From: Sedimentitalea nanhaiensis DSM 24252
GTDB lineage: Bacteria > Pseudomonadota > Alphaproteobacteria > Rhodobacterales > Rhodobacteraceae
DNA: 64,000 bases
Reading direction: 5' to 3'
Assembly: GCF_000473225.1 (NCBI RefSeq)
Contig: NZ_KI421509.1
Span: 852,458 to 916,457 of the forward strand
This document shows positions 18,931 through 28,714 of the stretch, one piece after another. Within the stretch, counting starts at the first letter, position 1, and the number at the start of each line of letters is the position of its first letter. The notes under the pieces are model-generated. The model was not told the origin of the DNA, searched no databases, and worked only from the letters and a program-made list of their open reading frames with translations. The position numbers and the translations under genes are program-made.

Positions 18931-19962
18931 ATGCGGATCGTTGCGATAACCTGCGTCAAGAACGAAGGACCCTTCCTGCTGGAATGGATCGCGTTCAACC
19001 GGTTGCTAGGGGTCGGCGATTTTCTGTTCTATTCCAATGATTGCAGCGATGGAACCGACCTGTTGCTGGATGCGCTTGCTGCGCGCGACATCGTGTATCA
19101 CCTGCCCAATCCGGCGCAGGGGCGCAACTATCAGATGGAGGCCCTGAAGGACGCGCGCCGGCAACAGGTGGTGACCGCTGCCGATTGGGTCTGGATTGCC
19201 GATGTGGACGAGTTTCTGAACATCCACGCGGGCGATCACACCATTCCCGCCCTGATCCGGGCCTGTGGCGATCCACAGGCGATTTCCGTGAATTTTCAGT
19301 TTTTCGCCAATGATGACGTCAAAGACTTTGCGGATGTCCCGGTGATTGCCCAATTCACGCGCTCGCACAATCCGGACCTGTGGTGTGGCGAAGCGGCAAT
19401 CGAGGTCAAATCGCTGGTTCGACACGATTTTCCGCTGCAGTATTTTGGCGCGCACCGACCGTTTTTTCGCAACGATCTCGCAGCTGAAAAGCGACCGTTC
19501 TGGACCGATGGCTCGGGGCGCCGTGTCCAGCATCGGTTTCTGGTTGCCGCAAATCCGCGACGTATCCGCCGCTTTCCCGCCAAAGGCGCACGCGCGTTCG
19601 CAACGCTGAACCATTATGCCCTTCGATCTCTGGACAGCTATCTGGTCAAGAATGACCGGGGGGACGTGAACCGCGACAACCGGGCTTTTGACGATGTCTA
19701 TTGGCGCGAGCGTAACGATCCCGCATTCAAGGATCTCAGCATCCGGCGCTATCTGCCAGCGCTTACGCAGGCGCTGGCAGATCTGAAATCGGATCCCGAA
19801 ATCGCTGCTTTACATGATCTGACCGTGCAACGGCATACGGCGCGACGCGACGCCTTGCTGCAGTCGCCAGCCTATCGACGGATGCGGCAACACCTGCTGG
19901 CCGCCAGCAAACTGCCGCCACAGGAAGAAGCGATGTTAGTCGAGCTGGGATTAACGTCATGA
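18931..19962 (+). CDS. Family 2-type glycosyltransferase (Glyco_tranf_2_4)
   Basis: 343 residues, ATG 18931. It starts MRIVAITCVKNEGPFLLEWI and continues with FYSNDCSDGTDLLLDAL and WIADVDEFLNI. This is the N-E-x2-x2-E, SNDCxDGT and DxDEF pattern of the Glyco_tranf_2_4 group of GT-A enzymes, in which the acidic motif binds nucleotide-sugar and metal. First of four linked genes, three of which carry this domain. Its last four bases overlap the sulfotransferase-like start. Probably acts at the cytoplasmic membrane in synthesis of a surface polysaccharide. Confidence 0.82.
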   Translation: MRIVAITCVKNEGPFLLEWIAFNRLLGVGDFLFYSNDCSDGTDLLLDALAARDIVYHLPNPAQGRNYQMEALKDARRQQVVTAADWVWIADVDEFLNIHAGDHTIPALIRACGDPQAISVNFQFFANDDVKDFADVPVIAQFTRSHNPDLWCGEAAIEVKSLVRHDFPLQYFGAHRPFFRNDLAAEKRPFWTDGSGRRVQHRFLVAANPRRIRRFPAKGARAFATLNHYALRSLDSYLVKNDRGDVNRDNRAFDDVYWRERNDPAFKDLSIRRYLPALTQALADLKSDPEIAALHDLTVQRHTARRDALLQSPAYRRMRQHLLAASKLPPQEEAMLVELGLTS

Positions 19963-20594
19963 CGTTGATGGTGGTCAATCTGGGTCTGCCAAAAACCGGT
20001 ACAACAACGTTGGCACGCGCGTTGCGGCTTGCTGGTCTGACCGTGGCTGATTACCGCCTGCGCGGTCGCAACACAGCGAACCCTGCGCTTAAGGGGGCGT
20101 ATGTCGCCGATCTGTTGTACCGCGGATATTTCGAAACCGGCGATCCAGGCGCGCTGTTGTCCGAATGCAGCGCGATATCCGAGATGAGCATGCTGCGCGC
20201 CGACAAGTCCCTGTGGCCGCAGATGGATTTTGCGCTGATCATGGCGTTGCGCGCGCATCATCCCGGCGTGCGCTTCCTGGCCTCACGTCGCGACGCGTTC
20301 GAGTTGTCCCAATCCATGTTGGCCTGGTCCAATCTGGCTGAAATCCGTCTGCCCGCCAGCGCCGTGCCCGGAATGCCCCCTGGGTATGGCGCAACCACCA
20401 AGGAGCGAACGCAGTGGATCACCGGCCATTACGATGCGCTGGCCCAGTTTTTTGCCGGTGACACGGGTTTTCTGGAGTATGATGTTGCCGACCCGGCGGC
20501 CCCGGAAAAGATCGGCGCGTTCCTTGGTCGCGATCTGCCCTGGTGGGGCCGACTGAACGTAAATCCGATGCGCAAACAGGGACTTGTAGTCTAA
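19959..20594 (+). CDS. Sulfotransferase-like protein
   Basis: 211 residues, ATG 19959 overlapping the previous stop (ATGA). The N-terminal segment VVNLGLPKTGTTTLARALRL is the 5'-phosphosulfate loop of PAPS-dependent sulfotransferases. Later text (HHPGVRFLASRRDAFELSQS) matches the 3'-phosphate-binding region of the fold. Its partners are glycosyltransferases, so a likely role is adding sulfate to a sugar residue. The stop TAATG overlaps the next start by one base. Translation of all these genes looks coupled. Confidence 0.78.
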   Translation: MTLMVVNLGLPKTGTTTLARALRLAGLTVADYRLRGRNTANPALKGAYVADLLYRGYFETGDPGALLSECSAISEMSMLRADKSLWPQMDFALIMALRAHHPGVRFLASRRDAFELSQSMLAWSNLAEIRLPASAVPGMPPGYGATTKERTQWITGHYDALAQFFAGDTGFLEYDVADPAAPEKIGAFLGRDLPWWGRLNVNPMRKQGLVV

Positions 20595-22978
20595 TGCGGA
20601 TGTACGTGCATATCGGATTGGCCCAGGTGGGTACGCAACGTCTGCAACACGTCATGGCCTCCAAGCGAGAGCAGATGAGCGCCAAGGGCATCCTGTTCCC
20701 GCGGGCGCCGGGGACGGGCAACCATACGCGGCTGTACATGGCCGTGACAGACCCGGATCACGTCGACCCCCTACGGTTCAACCGCGGCTATATCACCGGC
20801 GACAAACAGGCCACGTTGCAAACAGAACTTTTGGCCCAGCTTGCGGCCGAGATCGCCCAGCATCAGCCCCACACGCTGATCCTGTCGGCTTCGCAACTGG
20901 GCACCTCGCTATCCCAGATCAGCGAAGTACAACGGCTGAAGGACCTTCTGTCCAATTTTTCCAATGACATTAGAATCATAGCCCATGTCGACGAACAGGC
21001 CAGACTGCTGGTGCGCCACTATGGCGCACAGATCCTAGAAGGCCGCGCCGTGCTCCTGGACCGGGAAATGGCGCTGGCCGAGACAGAAAACTGGTGGCGC
21101 GCGTGCCTTGACACCGCGCCTGAACCCAATCCGCAGGCCGGTGTCTTTGCGGAAACACAGGCCGCGCCGTTCTGGTTGGACTACCCCGCCTTGATCCGCT
21201 TATGGGAGGCCGCATTTGGCGCGGGCTCGGTCCGGCTGCGCCCCTTTGATGCGCTGACCTTTGCGTCGAAAACTGTGACCGACGAGATCCGTTCCAGTTT
21301 CGAAATCGAGCCGACTCTGGGCAAGGCGGACACCGTCGATTTGGCTGGGCAACCCTCGGCGGCCTGGCTGGCGCGCGGACGGCAGTTGAACGCGTTGATC
21401 CTCCGCCTCCTGGCTGACCGCAAACGGCTCTTGCCGCGCCAGCTCTGGCGCTCGCTCGTGACTGAACTGGCCATAGATGGCCCGGCCATTGCTCCTGGTG
21501 CCTTGGCCCCGGTTTCGCGCCGGTTCACAGCAGACAATGCGGCCCTGTGCAAGGCACATCCGGCGCTCGACCCCAAGGTGTTTCGCCGCGACAGACCATG
21601 CCGCACCTGGAGCGAAGCGGATGCCGGGAACGGCTTTCGCGCCAGTCAGTACCTGCTGTCTTTCATGTACCGGATCGACAAAGCCAGCCAGGCGGAACGA
21701 AAAACCAAGGCCCCCGAATTGGCCCGCATCGCATCATCGGATGCGCCTCGCGCGCCCGCCAACCGCACCCGTATCGCTGCGACGCGTACTGATCTGACAC
21801 CGGCCGCCCGTGCGCTGATGCCGCCGCAGGCAGTCCAGAATTTTGAAAAGCTGAAAGCCTCGTCTTTTGCGCCGCACAACCGTCTGGGTGCGGTGAATGA
21901 GGAAGAACTGGCCGCGCCGTTCACGCCGATGCCCCCGCGTGTCCTGTCCGCCGGTTCGAGTGGAAACGTGATTGTCGGCTGCATGAAGAACGAGGCCCCC
22001 TATATCGTCGAATGGGTTGCCTATCACCGTGCGATAGGTGTGGATACGTTCCTGATCTACACCAATGACTGCACGGATGGCACAGCCGAAATCCTGGACC
22101 GGCTGCAACAGATGGGCGTGGTCCATCACCGTGACAACACCGACTGGAAAGGCAACTCGCCGCAACAACACGCGCTGAACAAGGCCCTGAGGGAACCGGT
22201 GGTCCGCAACGCCGACTGGATTATCCACATCGACGTGGACGAGTTCATGAACGTGCGCACCGGCAATGGAACGCTGGACGATTTTCTTGCCCATGTGCCG
22301 GATGCAACCAATGTCGCCATGACCTGGCGGATGTTTGGCCATAATAAAGTGCGGCGGTTGTCGGACGACTTTGTGATCGAACAATTTGACACCTGCGCAC
22401 CGAAATACTGTCCGAAACCGCACACTGCCTGGGGCTTCAAGACCATGTTCAAGAACATCGGAGCCTATGCAAAAATCAGCTGCCATCGCCCGAACAAGCT
22501 GGACGAAACCATGCGGAACCAGGTGCGCTGGGTCAACGGATCGGGTCACGACATGACGGCTGAGGTCGCTCAGAACGGTTGGCGCAACTCGAAACGTTCA
22601 ATCGGGTACGATCTGCTACAGCTCAACCATTACGCGTTGCGCAGTGCCGAGAGCTTTCTGATCAAACGGCAACGCGGTCGGGCGCTGCATGTGGACCGAT
22701 CCATCGGTATCAACTATTGGATCCGCATGGATTGGTCGGATTTCCGCGACATCACCATCAAGCGCAACCTGCCGCGCCTGCGGGCCGAATATGACCGTTT
22801 GCTGAGCGATGACATTTTGCGCAATTGGCATGAGCACGGAATGAACTGGCATCGTGCCAAGGCCGAGGAACTGCATGGGCTGCCTGAATTCGAAGACTTG
22901 TACCAGCAGGCTCTAAAGCTCAAACTCACGGAAACCGAACGCGCCGCCTATGCGCTGGCCCTGGATATGGAAAGCTGA
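20594..22978 (+). CDS. Fusion of degenerate sulfotransferase-like domain and glycosyltransferase
   Basis: 794 residues from ATG 20594 (TAATG junction). The N-terminus reads MRMYVHIGLAQVGTQRLQHV. This aligns by eye with the HIGLPKTGTTxLQ loop of sulfotransferase-like proteins, but K-T-G-T-T has become Q-V-G-T-Q, so cofactor binding is doubtful. A linker of about 100 residues leads to a Glyco_tranf_2_4 domain from about residue 460: VIVGCMKNEAPYIVEWVAYH, YTNDCTDGTAEILD, IIHIDVDEFMNV. The glycosyltransferase half looks active. The front half may recognise a sulfated acceptor rather than transfer sulfate. I know of no described protein with this make-up. Confidence 0.75.
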   Translation: MRMYVHIGLAQVGTQRLQHVMASKREQMSAKGILFPRAPGTGNHTRLYMAVTDPDHVDPLRFNRGYITGDKQATLQTELLAQLAAEIAQHQPHTLILSASQLGTSLSQISEVQRLKDLLSNFSNDIRIIAHVDEQARLLVRHYGAQILEGRAVLLDREMALAETENWWRACLDTAPEPNPQAGVFAETQAAPFWLDYPALIRLWEAAFGAGSVRLRPFDALTFASKTVTDEIRSSFEIEPTLGKADTVDLAGQPSAAWLARGRQLNALILRLLADRKRLLPRQLWRSLVTELAIDGPAIAPGALAPVSRRFTADNAALCKAHPALDPKVFRRDRPCRTWSEADAGNGFRASQYLLSFMYRIDKASQAERKTKAPELARIASSDAPRAPANRTRIAATRTDLTPAARALMPPQAVQNFEKLKASSFAPHNRLGAVNEEELAAPFTPMPPRVLSAGSSGNVIVGCMKNEAPYIVEWVAYHRAIGVDTFLIYTNDCTDGTAEILDRLQQMGVVHHRDNTDWKGNSPQQHALNKALREPVVRNADWIIHIDVDEFMNVRTGNGTLDDFLAHVPDATNVAMTWRMFGHNKVRRLSDDFVIEQFDTCAPKYCPKPHTAWGFKTMFKNIGAYAKISCHRPNKLDETMRNQVRWVNGSGHDMTAEVAQNGWRNSKRSIGYDLLQLNHYALRSAESFLIKRQRGRALHVDRSIGINYWIRMDWSDFRDITIKRNLPRLRAEYDRLLSDDILRNWHEHGMNWHRAKAEELHGLPEFEDLYQQALKLKLTETERAAYALALDMES

Positions 22979-23008
22979 CATCGCGCATGAAGAGGCGAGC
23001 CTGATCAT

Positions 23009-24067
23009 TTGACATTTCTTGCTGTACTCACGGTTCGAAACGAAGGCGCCTATTTGCTAGAGTGGCTGGCCCACCATCGCGCGGTGGGATTCACCGATTT
23101 CCTTGTCTTCTCAAATGATTGCCAGGACGGCACCGATATCATTCTGGACCGGTTGCAGGACATGGGCTGGTTGACCCACGTCCGAAACGAAGGCCCCTAT
23201 GCCAAGGGCGGCATCCAGTTCAGCGCATTGAAACAGGCCGCCCAAATGGATATCGTCAGATCCGCCGAATGGATCCTGGCGCTGGATATCGACGAATTCG
23301 TCAATATCCATGTCGGCGACCACAGCCTTGGAGCTCTGCTGGCAGCCTTGCCGGAGGCGACGGCGATCACCTTGACCTGGCGGCTGTTCGGCAATGCCGG
23401 CATTGTCGAATATACCGATGTGCCGGTCACCCAGACCTTTACCCGCTGCGCACCGGCTGTGATGTATTGGCCCTGGCGATCGGTCATGTTCAAGACCCTA
23501 TTTCGCAACGACGGCACCTACCGGAAACTGGGCGTACATCGCCCGCGCAACCCGGTGCCCGAGCGGCTGTCCGCCGCGCGATGGTTCGATGGCGAGGGGC
23601 GGGAGTTGGACGATCGGTTCAAGCACAAGCGACAGTTTTCGGACTATGGTCGCCCCAACCACGGTCTTGTTCAACTAAACCATTATCCGTTGGGGGCGAT
23701 GGCAAGCTATCTGCTCAAGGCCGACCGGGGCCGCGCTGTACATTCCCATCAGATTCTGGACGTGGATTACTGGGTCGAACGCAATTTCAACACGGATTCG
23801 GATCGATCGATTCTGCGGACGCAATCCCAAAGCGACCCGCTGCTTCATACCCTTCATTCGGATTCCGATTTGGCGACCCTGCATGCGCAGGCCGTGTCAT
23901 GGCGTCAGGACCGGTTTCAATTCCTTATGGAACAGGAACCGTTTCGCGCGCTGTTTGCCCGGCTGCTGATGACCGCGCCCTCACGGCCCATCACCGCCAA
24001 TGCGGCCATACAGCTCACCCGATATGCCCTGAAAGGCCTGCACTCTGGAACCGATGGCGCAACGTAG
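23009..24067 (+). CDS. Family 2-type glycosyltransferase (Glyco_tranf_2_4)
   Basis: 352 residues from TTG 23009. The text FLAVLTVRNEGAYLLEWLAH, FSNDCQDGTDIILDRL and ILALDIDEFVNI gives the same signature as the two neighbours. It lies 30 bp after the fusion gene and is probably part of the same transcript. Repeated domains with different flanks suggest that each enzyme adds a different residue in one glycan. Last gene of the accessory block; pyrC follows after 88 bp. Confidence 0.8.
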   Translation: MTFLAVLTVRNEGAYLLEWLAHHRAVGFTDFLVFSNDCQDGTDIILDRLQDMGWLTHVRNEGPYAKGGIQFSALKQAAQMDIVRSAEWILALDIDEFVNIHVGDHSLGALLAALPEATAITLTWRLFGNAGIVEYTDVPVTQTFTRCAPAVMYWPWRSVMFKTLFRNDGTYRKLGVHRPRNPVPERLSAARWFDGEGRELDDRFKHKRQFSDYGRPNHGLVQLNHYPLGAMASYLLKADRGRAVHSHQILDVDYWVERNFNTDSDRSILRTQSQSDPLLHTLHSDSDLATLHAQAVSWRQDRFQFLMEQEPFRALFARLLMTAPSRPITANAAIQLTRYALKGLHSGTDGAT

Positions 24068-24155
24068 GCAGCCCGACCGCAATCGACCCGTATGAGGGTG
24101 CGCAATTCGTCTTGCCCCTCTGGTCGTGGCAGTTGGGCTGTGCTAGCGCAGAGAC

Positions 24156-25196
24156 ATGACACAGACCCTGACGATTCAACGCCCGGACGACTGGCATTTG
24201 CACTTGCGTGATGGTGCCATGCTGGCGGCGGTGCTGCCCGAAACTGCCCGGCATTTTGCCCGCGCCATCATCATGCCCAATCTCGTGCCACCCGTGGTGA
24301 CCGGAGCCCAGGCGATGGCCTATCGCGACCGCATTCTGGCGGCCCTGCCCGATGGAATGTCGTTTCAACCACAGATGACCCTGTATCTGACCGAGGACAC
24401 CGATCCCGAGGATGTCGCCGCCGCCCATGCCAGCGGCCTGATTCGTGCGGTCAAGCTGTATCCGGCCGGGGCAACCACCAATTCAGCCAGTGGCGTGGCC
24501 AATTTTGATCGGGTGCGCGGTGTGCTGGAACGGATGGCCGAGATCGGGCTGCCGTTATGTGTGCATGGCGAAGTGACCGCGCCAGAGATCGACATCTTCG
24601 ACCGCGAGGCGGTATTTATCGACCAGGTGTTGGATCCGATCCGCCGTGCGACGCCCGGCTTGCGGGTTGTGATGGAACATATCACAACCTCCGGCGCAGT
24701 GGATTACGTGCGCGCGGGCGGAGACAATCTGGGGGCCACGATCACGACGCATCATCTGGTGATCAATCGCAACCACATTTTGGTCGGGGGCATTCATCCG
24801 CACTATTATTGTCTGCCCGTGGCCAAGCGGGAAACGCATCGGCTGGCACTGGTCGACGCAGCGACGTCTGCCGACAAGCCGTTCTTTCTGGGCACCGACA
24901 GCGCGCCGCATACCGACGCACTAAAGGAAAACGCCTGTGGATGCGCGGGCTGTTTCACCGCCACCAACACCCTGTCGATTCTGGCCGAAGTGTTTGAGCG
25001 CGAGGACGCGCTGGACCGCCTGGAGGCGTTTGTGTCGCGCAACGGCCCGGCGTTTTACGGGCTGCCGGTGAACCGCGAGACCGTGACCCTGGCCCGCGGC
25101 GCACCATCGGCCTATCCCGACCGGATCCAGACCGATGACGGACCTGTGACCGTGTTTGACCCCGGGTTCCCCCTGCATTGGAGCGTACTGCCCTGA
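24156..25196 (+). CDS. pyrC: Dihydroorotase
   Basis: 346 residues, the size of class II dihydroorotases. It starts [20 protein letters not shown] with the H-x-H metal pair. Further motifs are [11 protein letters not shown] with the carbamylated lysine, [27 protein letters not shown] and FLGTDSAPH. It closes N-carbamoyl-aspartate to dihydroorotate in pyrimidine synthesis, in the cytoplasm. pyrE follows after about 97 bp, so this is a pyrimidine gene pair. Confidence 0.95.
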   Translation: MTQTLTIQRPDDWHLHLRDGAMLAAVLPETARHFARAIIMPNLVPPVVTGAQAMAYRDRILAALPDGMSFQPQMTLYLTEDTDPEDVAAAHASGLIRAVKLYPAGATTNSASGVANFDRVRGVLERMAEIGLPLCVHGEVTAPEIDIFDREAVFIDQVLDPIRRATPGLRVVMEHITTSGAVDYVRAGGDNLGATITTHHLVINRNHILVGGIHPHYYCLPVAKRETHRLALVDAATSADKPFFLGTDSAPHTDALKENACGCAGCFTATNTLSILAEVFEREDALDRLEAFVSRNGPAFYGLPVNRETVTLARGAPSAYPDRIQTDDGPVTVFDPGFPLHWSVLP

Positions 25197-25293
25197 CCCG
25201 CCCATCATAGACCTGAACCGAATGGTCCGGGCGTAAACACCGTCATGATCGCCGCCCAGGCGTCGATCGCGACCAAGCCCAAGGATGACACTG

Positions 25294-25974
25294 ATGATCC
25301 CCACCTCTTTTCCGCCCGCCGATGAAATGGCCCGCCTCACGGCGCGCATGTTACTCGAAATCGGCGCTGTACATCTGAACGCCGACGAGCCCTTTACCCT
25401 GTCCTCCGGACTGCCCAGCCCGACCTATATCGACTGTCGCAAGCTGATTTCCTATCCACGCATTCGCGCCACCCTGATGGATTTCCTGACCGTCACGGTG
25501 ATGCGCAACGCCGGGTTCGAAGCATTCGACAACATTGCAGGCGGTGAAACCGCCGGCATTCCCTTTGCTGCGCTGGTGGCTGAACGCATGGGGCTGCCTA
25601 TGACCTATGTGCGCAAGAAACCCAAAGGATACGGCCGCAACGCGCGAATCGAAGGCGTGATGGGGGAAGGCGACCGGGTTCTGCTGGTCGAGGACCTGAC
25701 CACCGACGGCGGCAGCAAGCTGAGCTTTGTCGACGCCATCCGCGACACCGGGGCGAGTTGTGCGCATACTGCTGTCATATTCTACTACGGAATCTTCCCG
25801 GACACCGTAAAAACCTTGGCGGATCACGGGGTTCAGTTGCATCACCTCTGCACCTGGTGGGACGTTCTGGCCGAGGCAAAAGCGTCCAATGCCTTCAGCA
25901 ACGAGACACTGGAGGAAGTGAAATCCTTTCTCTCCGCCCCGCGCGCGTGGCAGGAGGCAAGACAGGCCGACTGA
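25294..25974 (+). CDS. pyrE: Orotate phosphoribosyltransferase
   Basis: 226 residues from ATG 25294 ([15 protein letters not shown]). AAGGA lies eight bases upstream; another ATG three codons earlier has poorer spacing. The PRPP-binding motif is [20 protein letters not shown], and [20 protein letters not shown] and [17 protein letters not shown] are family signatures. It joins orotate to PRPP to give OMP. It follows pyrC in the usual order for this bacterial group. Confidence 0.95.
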   Translation: MIPTSFPPADEMARLTARMLLEIGAVHLNADEPFTLSSGLPSPTYIDCRKLISYPRIRATLMDFLTVTVMRNAGFEAFDNIAGGETAGIPFAALVAERMGLPMTYVRKKPKGYGRNARIEGVMGEGDRVLLVEDLTTDGGSKLSFVDAIRDTGASCAHTAVIFYYGIFPDTVKTLADHGVQLHHLCTWWDVLAEAKASNAFSNETLEEVKSFLSAPRAWQEARQAD

Positions 25975-26206
25975 TCTTGGAAACATAAATTTCTTTCCTG
26001 CCATCCTCGCCCGGTTGCCGCTAGATGTTGACGCGCGCCCTTTGGGTGCGTCAATATGATGTAGCGGAAAACCATACACACCCTATCCACAGAAACATAC
26101 AGTTTGCAGCATCCGTCCGGGGTCGGCTATGGGAATACGCCTAGACACAGGCCCTGCCGAAATCGGCAGACAGACCGCATAAAAGCGGCGGCAAGCGAGG
26201 GGCAAG

Positions 26207-27700
26207 ATGAACGAGATCACCAGTTTCGATGCGGGCGCGACCGAGCAGCAAACCCGCGATACGATGCCGCATTCGGTCGAGGCCGAACAGCAATTGCTGG
26301 GCGCGATCCTGACCAACAATGACGTCTACGACAAGGTCGCCAGCATCATCGGTGCGCAGCATTTCTATGACCCGGTACATGCCCGCATCTACGAAATCGC
26401 GGCCGCCCGCATCGCCAAGAACGCCCTGGCCAGCCCGGTCACACTCAAGGCGTTCATGGAAGATGACGAGGGTCTAAAGGAACTGGGCGGACCGGCCTAT
26501 CTGGCGCGCCTGGCAGGCGCCGCGATCAGCGCCTTTGCGGTGCGCGACTATGCCCAAATGATCTATGATCTGGCGATTCGGCGCGAACTGATCGGTCTGG
26601 GTCGTGAAATCAGCGACAAGGCAGCACGAGTCGACGTTGCGAGCGAGCCCCGCGAGCAGATTGTCGAGGCCGAACAGCAGCTGTACAAGCTGAGCGAACA
26701 GGGACAGACAGAAAGCGGATTCCAAAGCTTCCTGCGGGCGGTCACGGATGCGGTCAATGTCGCCAACGCCGCCTATCAACGCGAAGGTGGGCTCGCCGGT
26801 GTCTCTACCGGACTGGTGGATATGGACAAGAAGCTGGGCGGGCTGCACCGCTCGGACTTGCTGATTTTGGCTGGACGCCCGTCGATGGGCAAGACGTCGC
26901 TGGCCACCAACATCGCCTTCAACGTAGCCAAGGCCTATAAGCGCGGTGTCCTGCCCGACGGAACCGAAGGCACGGTCGATGGCGGCGTTGTGGGATTTTA
27001 TTCGCTTGAAATGAGTGCCGAGCAGCTCGCCGCACGGATTCTGTCAGAAGCATCAGAAGTGCCATCCGAACAGATCCGTCGCGGCGACATGACCGAGGCC
27101 GAATTCCGCCGCTTTGTCGAAGCAGCCAAATCGCTGGAAGCCTGCCCGCTCTATATCGACGACACCCCGGCCCTGCCGATTTCACAGCTCGCGGCCCGCG
27201 CGCGCCGGCTGAAACGAACCCACGGGCTGGATGTACTGATCATCGACTATCTGCAACTGGTACGCGGCACCGGACGGTCGGAAAACCGGGTCAACGAGAT
27301 CAGCGAGATCACCATGGGCCTGAAGGCCATCGCCAAGGAACTGGACATTCCCGTGATTGCCCTTTCCCAGCTGAGCCGTCAGGTCGAATCCCGCGAAGAC
27401 AAGCGACCGCAGCTGTCGGATCTGCGTGAATCCGGGTCGATCGAACAGGATGCGGATGTGGTGATGTTCGTGTTCCGCGAGGAATATTACGTCGAGCGCG
27501 AAAAACCTTCGGACGACCGGCTCGATGAAATGGCGGCCTGGCAGGAGCGCATGGAACGTTTGCACGGCAAAGCCGAGGTGGTGATCGGCAAACAACGCCA
27601 CGGTCCCATTGGCTCCGTCGAACTCAGCTTTGAAGGGCGTTTTACCCGGTTCGGCAATCTGGTCAAACCCTGGCAGCAGAACGAAAATCAGGAATTTTGA
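26207..27700 (+). CDS. dnaB: Replicative DNA helicase
   Basis: 497 residues from ATG 26207 (MNEITSFDAGATEQQTRDTM). The N-terminal DnaB domain has HSVEAEQQLLGAILTNNDVY. The C-terminal RecA-like ATPase has Walker A AGRPSMGKTSLATN, SLEMSAEQLAARI, Walker B VLIIDYLQLVRG and SQLSRQVESREDKRPQLSDL. It is the ring helicase at the replication fork. No intein interrupts it, although inteins are frequent in this gene. The 232 bp before it hold no other gene. Confidence 0.95.
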   Translation: MNEITSFDAGATEQQTRDTMPHSVEAEQQLLGAILTNNDVYDKVASIIGAQHFYDPVHARIYEIAAARIAKNALASPVTLKAFMEDDEGLKELGGPAYLARLAGAAISAFAVRDYAQMIYDLAIRRELIGLGREISDKAARVDVASEPREQIVEAEQQLYKLSEQGQTESGFQSFLRAVTDAVNVANAAYQREGGLAGVSTGLVDMDKKLGGLHRSDLLILAGRPSMGKTSLATNIAFNVAKAYKRGVLPDGTEGTVDGGVVGFYSLEMSAEQLAARILSEASEVPSEQIRRGDMTEAEFRRFVEAAKSLEACPLYIDDTPALPISQLAARARRLKRTHGLDVLIIDYLQLVRGTGRSENRVNEISEITMGLKAIAKELDIPVIALSQLSRQVESREDKRPQLSDLRESGSIEQDADVVMFVFREEYYVEREKPSDDRLDEMAAWQERMERLHGKAEVVIGKQRHGPIGSVELSFEGRFTRFGNLVKPWQQNENQEF

Positions 27701-27931
27701 TCTCAGGCAAACCGGTTGAGGCGCAAGAACCAACGAAACCGGTCCCGGGAGACATTGGCTTTCTTGAAATTCACCCCGGATCGGCCTATCTTTGTGCTAC
27801 AAGTCGCAAGCGACGCTCATTGCGACACCGCAGTGTTTACTTGTTGTTCGCATAAACGCCGCTAGGCTCATGGCGATGAAAAGCGAACCAACCGAGGAAA
27901 GAGGCGATGAAAATGGCTGGACCTGACCCGA

Positions 27932-28570
27932 TTATTGTTTGACCTGTCGGCTTGCAGCTTCTGCAAGCCGTTTGTCCAGTTGTTCAACCCGGCTCCGAAG
28001 CTGTTCCGGGGTTTGCGTGGGCATCGCCCTGCGATCGTACCGTTTCAATTCAACGGCATTGCGTTGAAAGGCATCCAACAACTGAATGCCGCATATTCTG
28101 GCATCCTCCGCCGTGTGGCGAATGACTTCCACGGCGTTCAGGCGGCCCTCGTCGCTTAGGGTGCGAAAGCTGGGATAGTTGATCGCCTCGATCTGCACCC
28201 GGATCTTTTCCAGCAGCCCATAGAATTCAACTGCCTGCTGCAGCACGTCATCTGAAATCTCGTGCACGTCCCTGATCCGGTTGCGGTAAATTTCGGTATG
28301 GCGTGCATCCGTGATATGCGGCACCAGATTGCGGTCGGCAAACAGGGCCTTGCGCAAATCGGCCCTGGATGGGGATTTTTCAAGAAAAATCTCCATGTCC
28401 CGCGTGTTAAAGTCGATCTCGGCAAACAGCGCGCGCATCAGGTTGTCCTGTGCCTGCCGTCGCCGCTGTTCCGCGCGCCGATCATCCAGCAAACGTTTGG
28501 CGAACCAGATGGCAAATCCGATTGTCGGCGCAAGAAGGGCAATAAAGAACCGTATGTCGATGTCGCCCAT
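27932..28570 (-). CDS. Hypothetical membrane-anchored coiled-coil protein
   Basis: 212 residues from ATG 28570; the open frame runs further but only as antisense of alr. An N-terminal transmembrane helix (FFIALLAPTIGFAIWFA) is followed by a basic charged stretch rich in R, E and Q (LLDDRRAEQRRRQAQDNLMR). The rest is a helical cytoplasmic part ending EQLRSRVEQLDKRLAEAASR, a likely coiled coil. No enzyme motif is seen and I do not recognise the family. It stands alone on the minus strand between dnaB and alr. Confidence 0.65.
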   Translation of the reverse strand: MGDIDIRFFIALLAPTIGFAIWFAKRLLDDRRAEQRRRQAQDNLMRALFAEIDFNTRDMEIFLEKSPSRADLRKALFADRNLVPHITDARHTEIYRNRIRDVHEISDDVLQQAVEFYGLLEKIRVQIEAINYPSFRTLSDEGRLNAVEVIRHTAEDARICGIQLLDAFQRNAVELKRYDRRAMPTQTPEQLRSRVEQLDKRLAEAASRQVKQ

Positions 28571-28714
28571 ACCCCACCCCCTGATCCTTTGGCCATCCCA
28601 CACAACAGACCTGCGCGGTGAAATGCAAGCCTGCCCCGGAAAGATGGCGGGCAGAGAGGCATATGAATTCCCATTCCCTCTTGACGCGCCGCGCGCCCAT
28701 GTCATGAACAGGCC

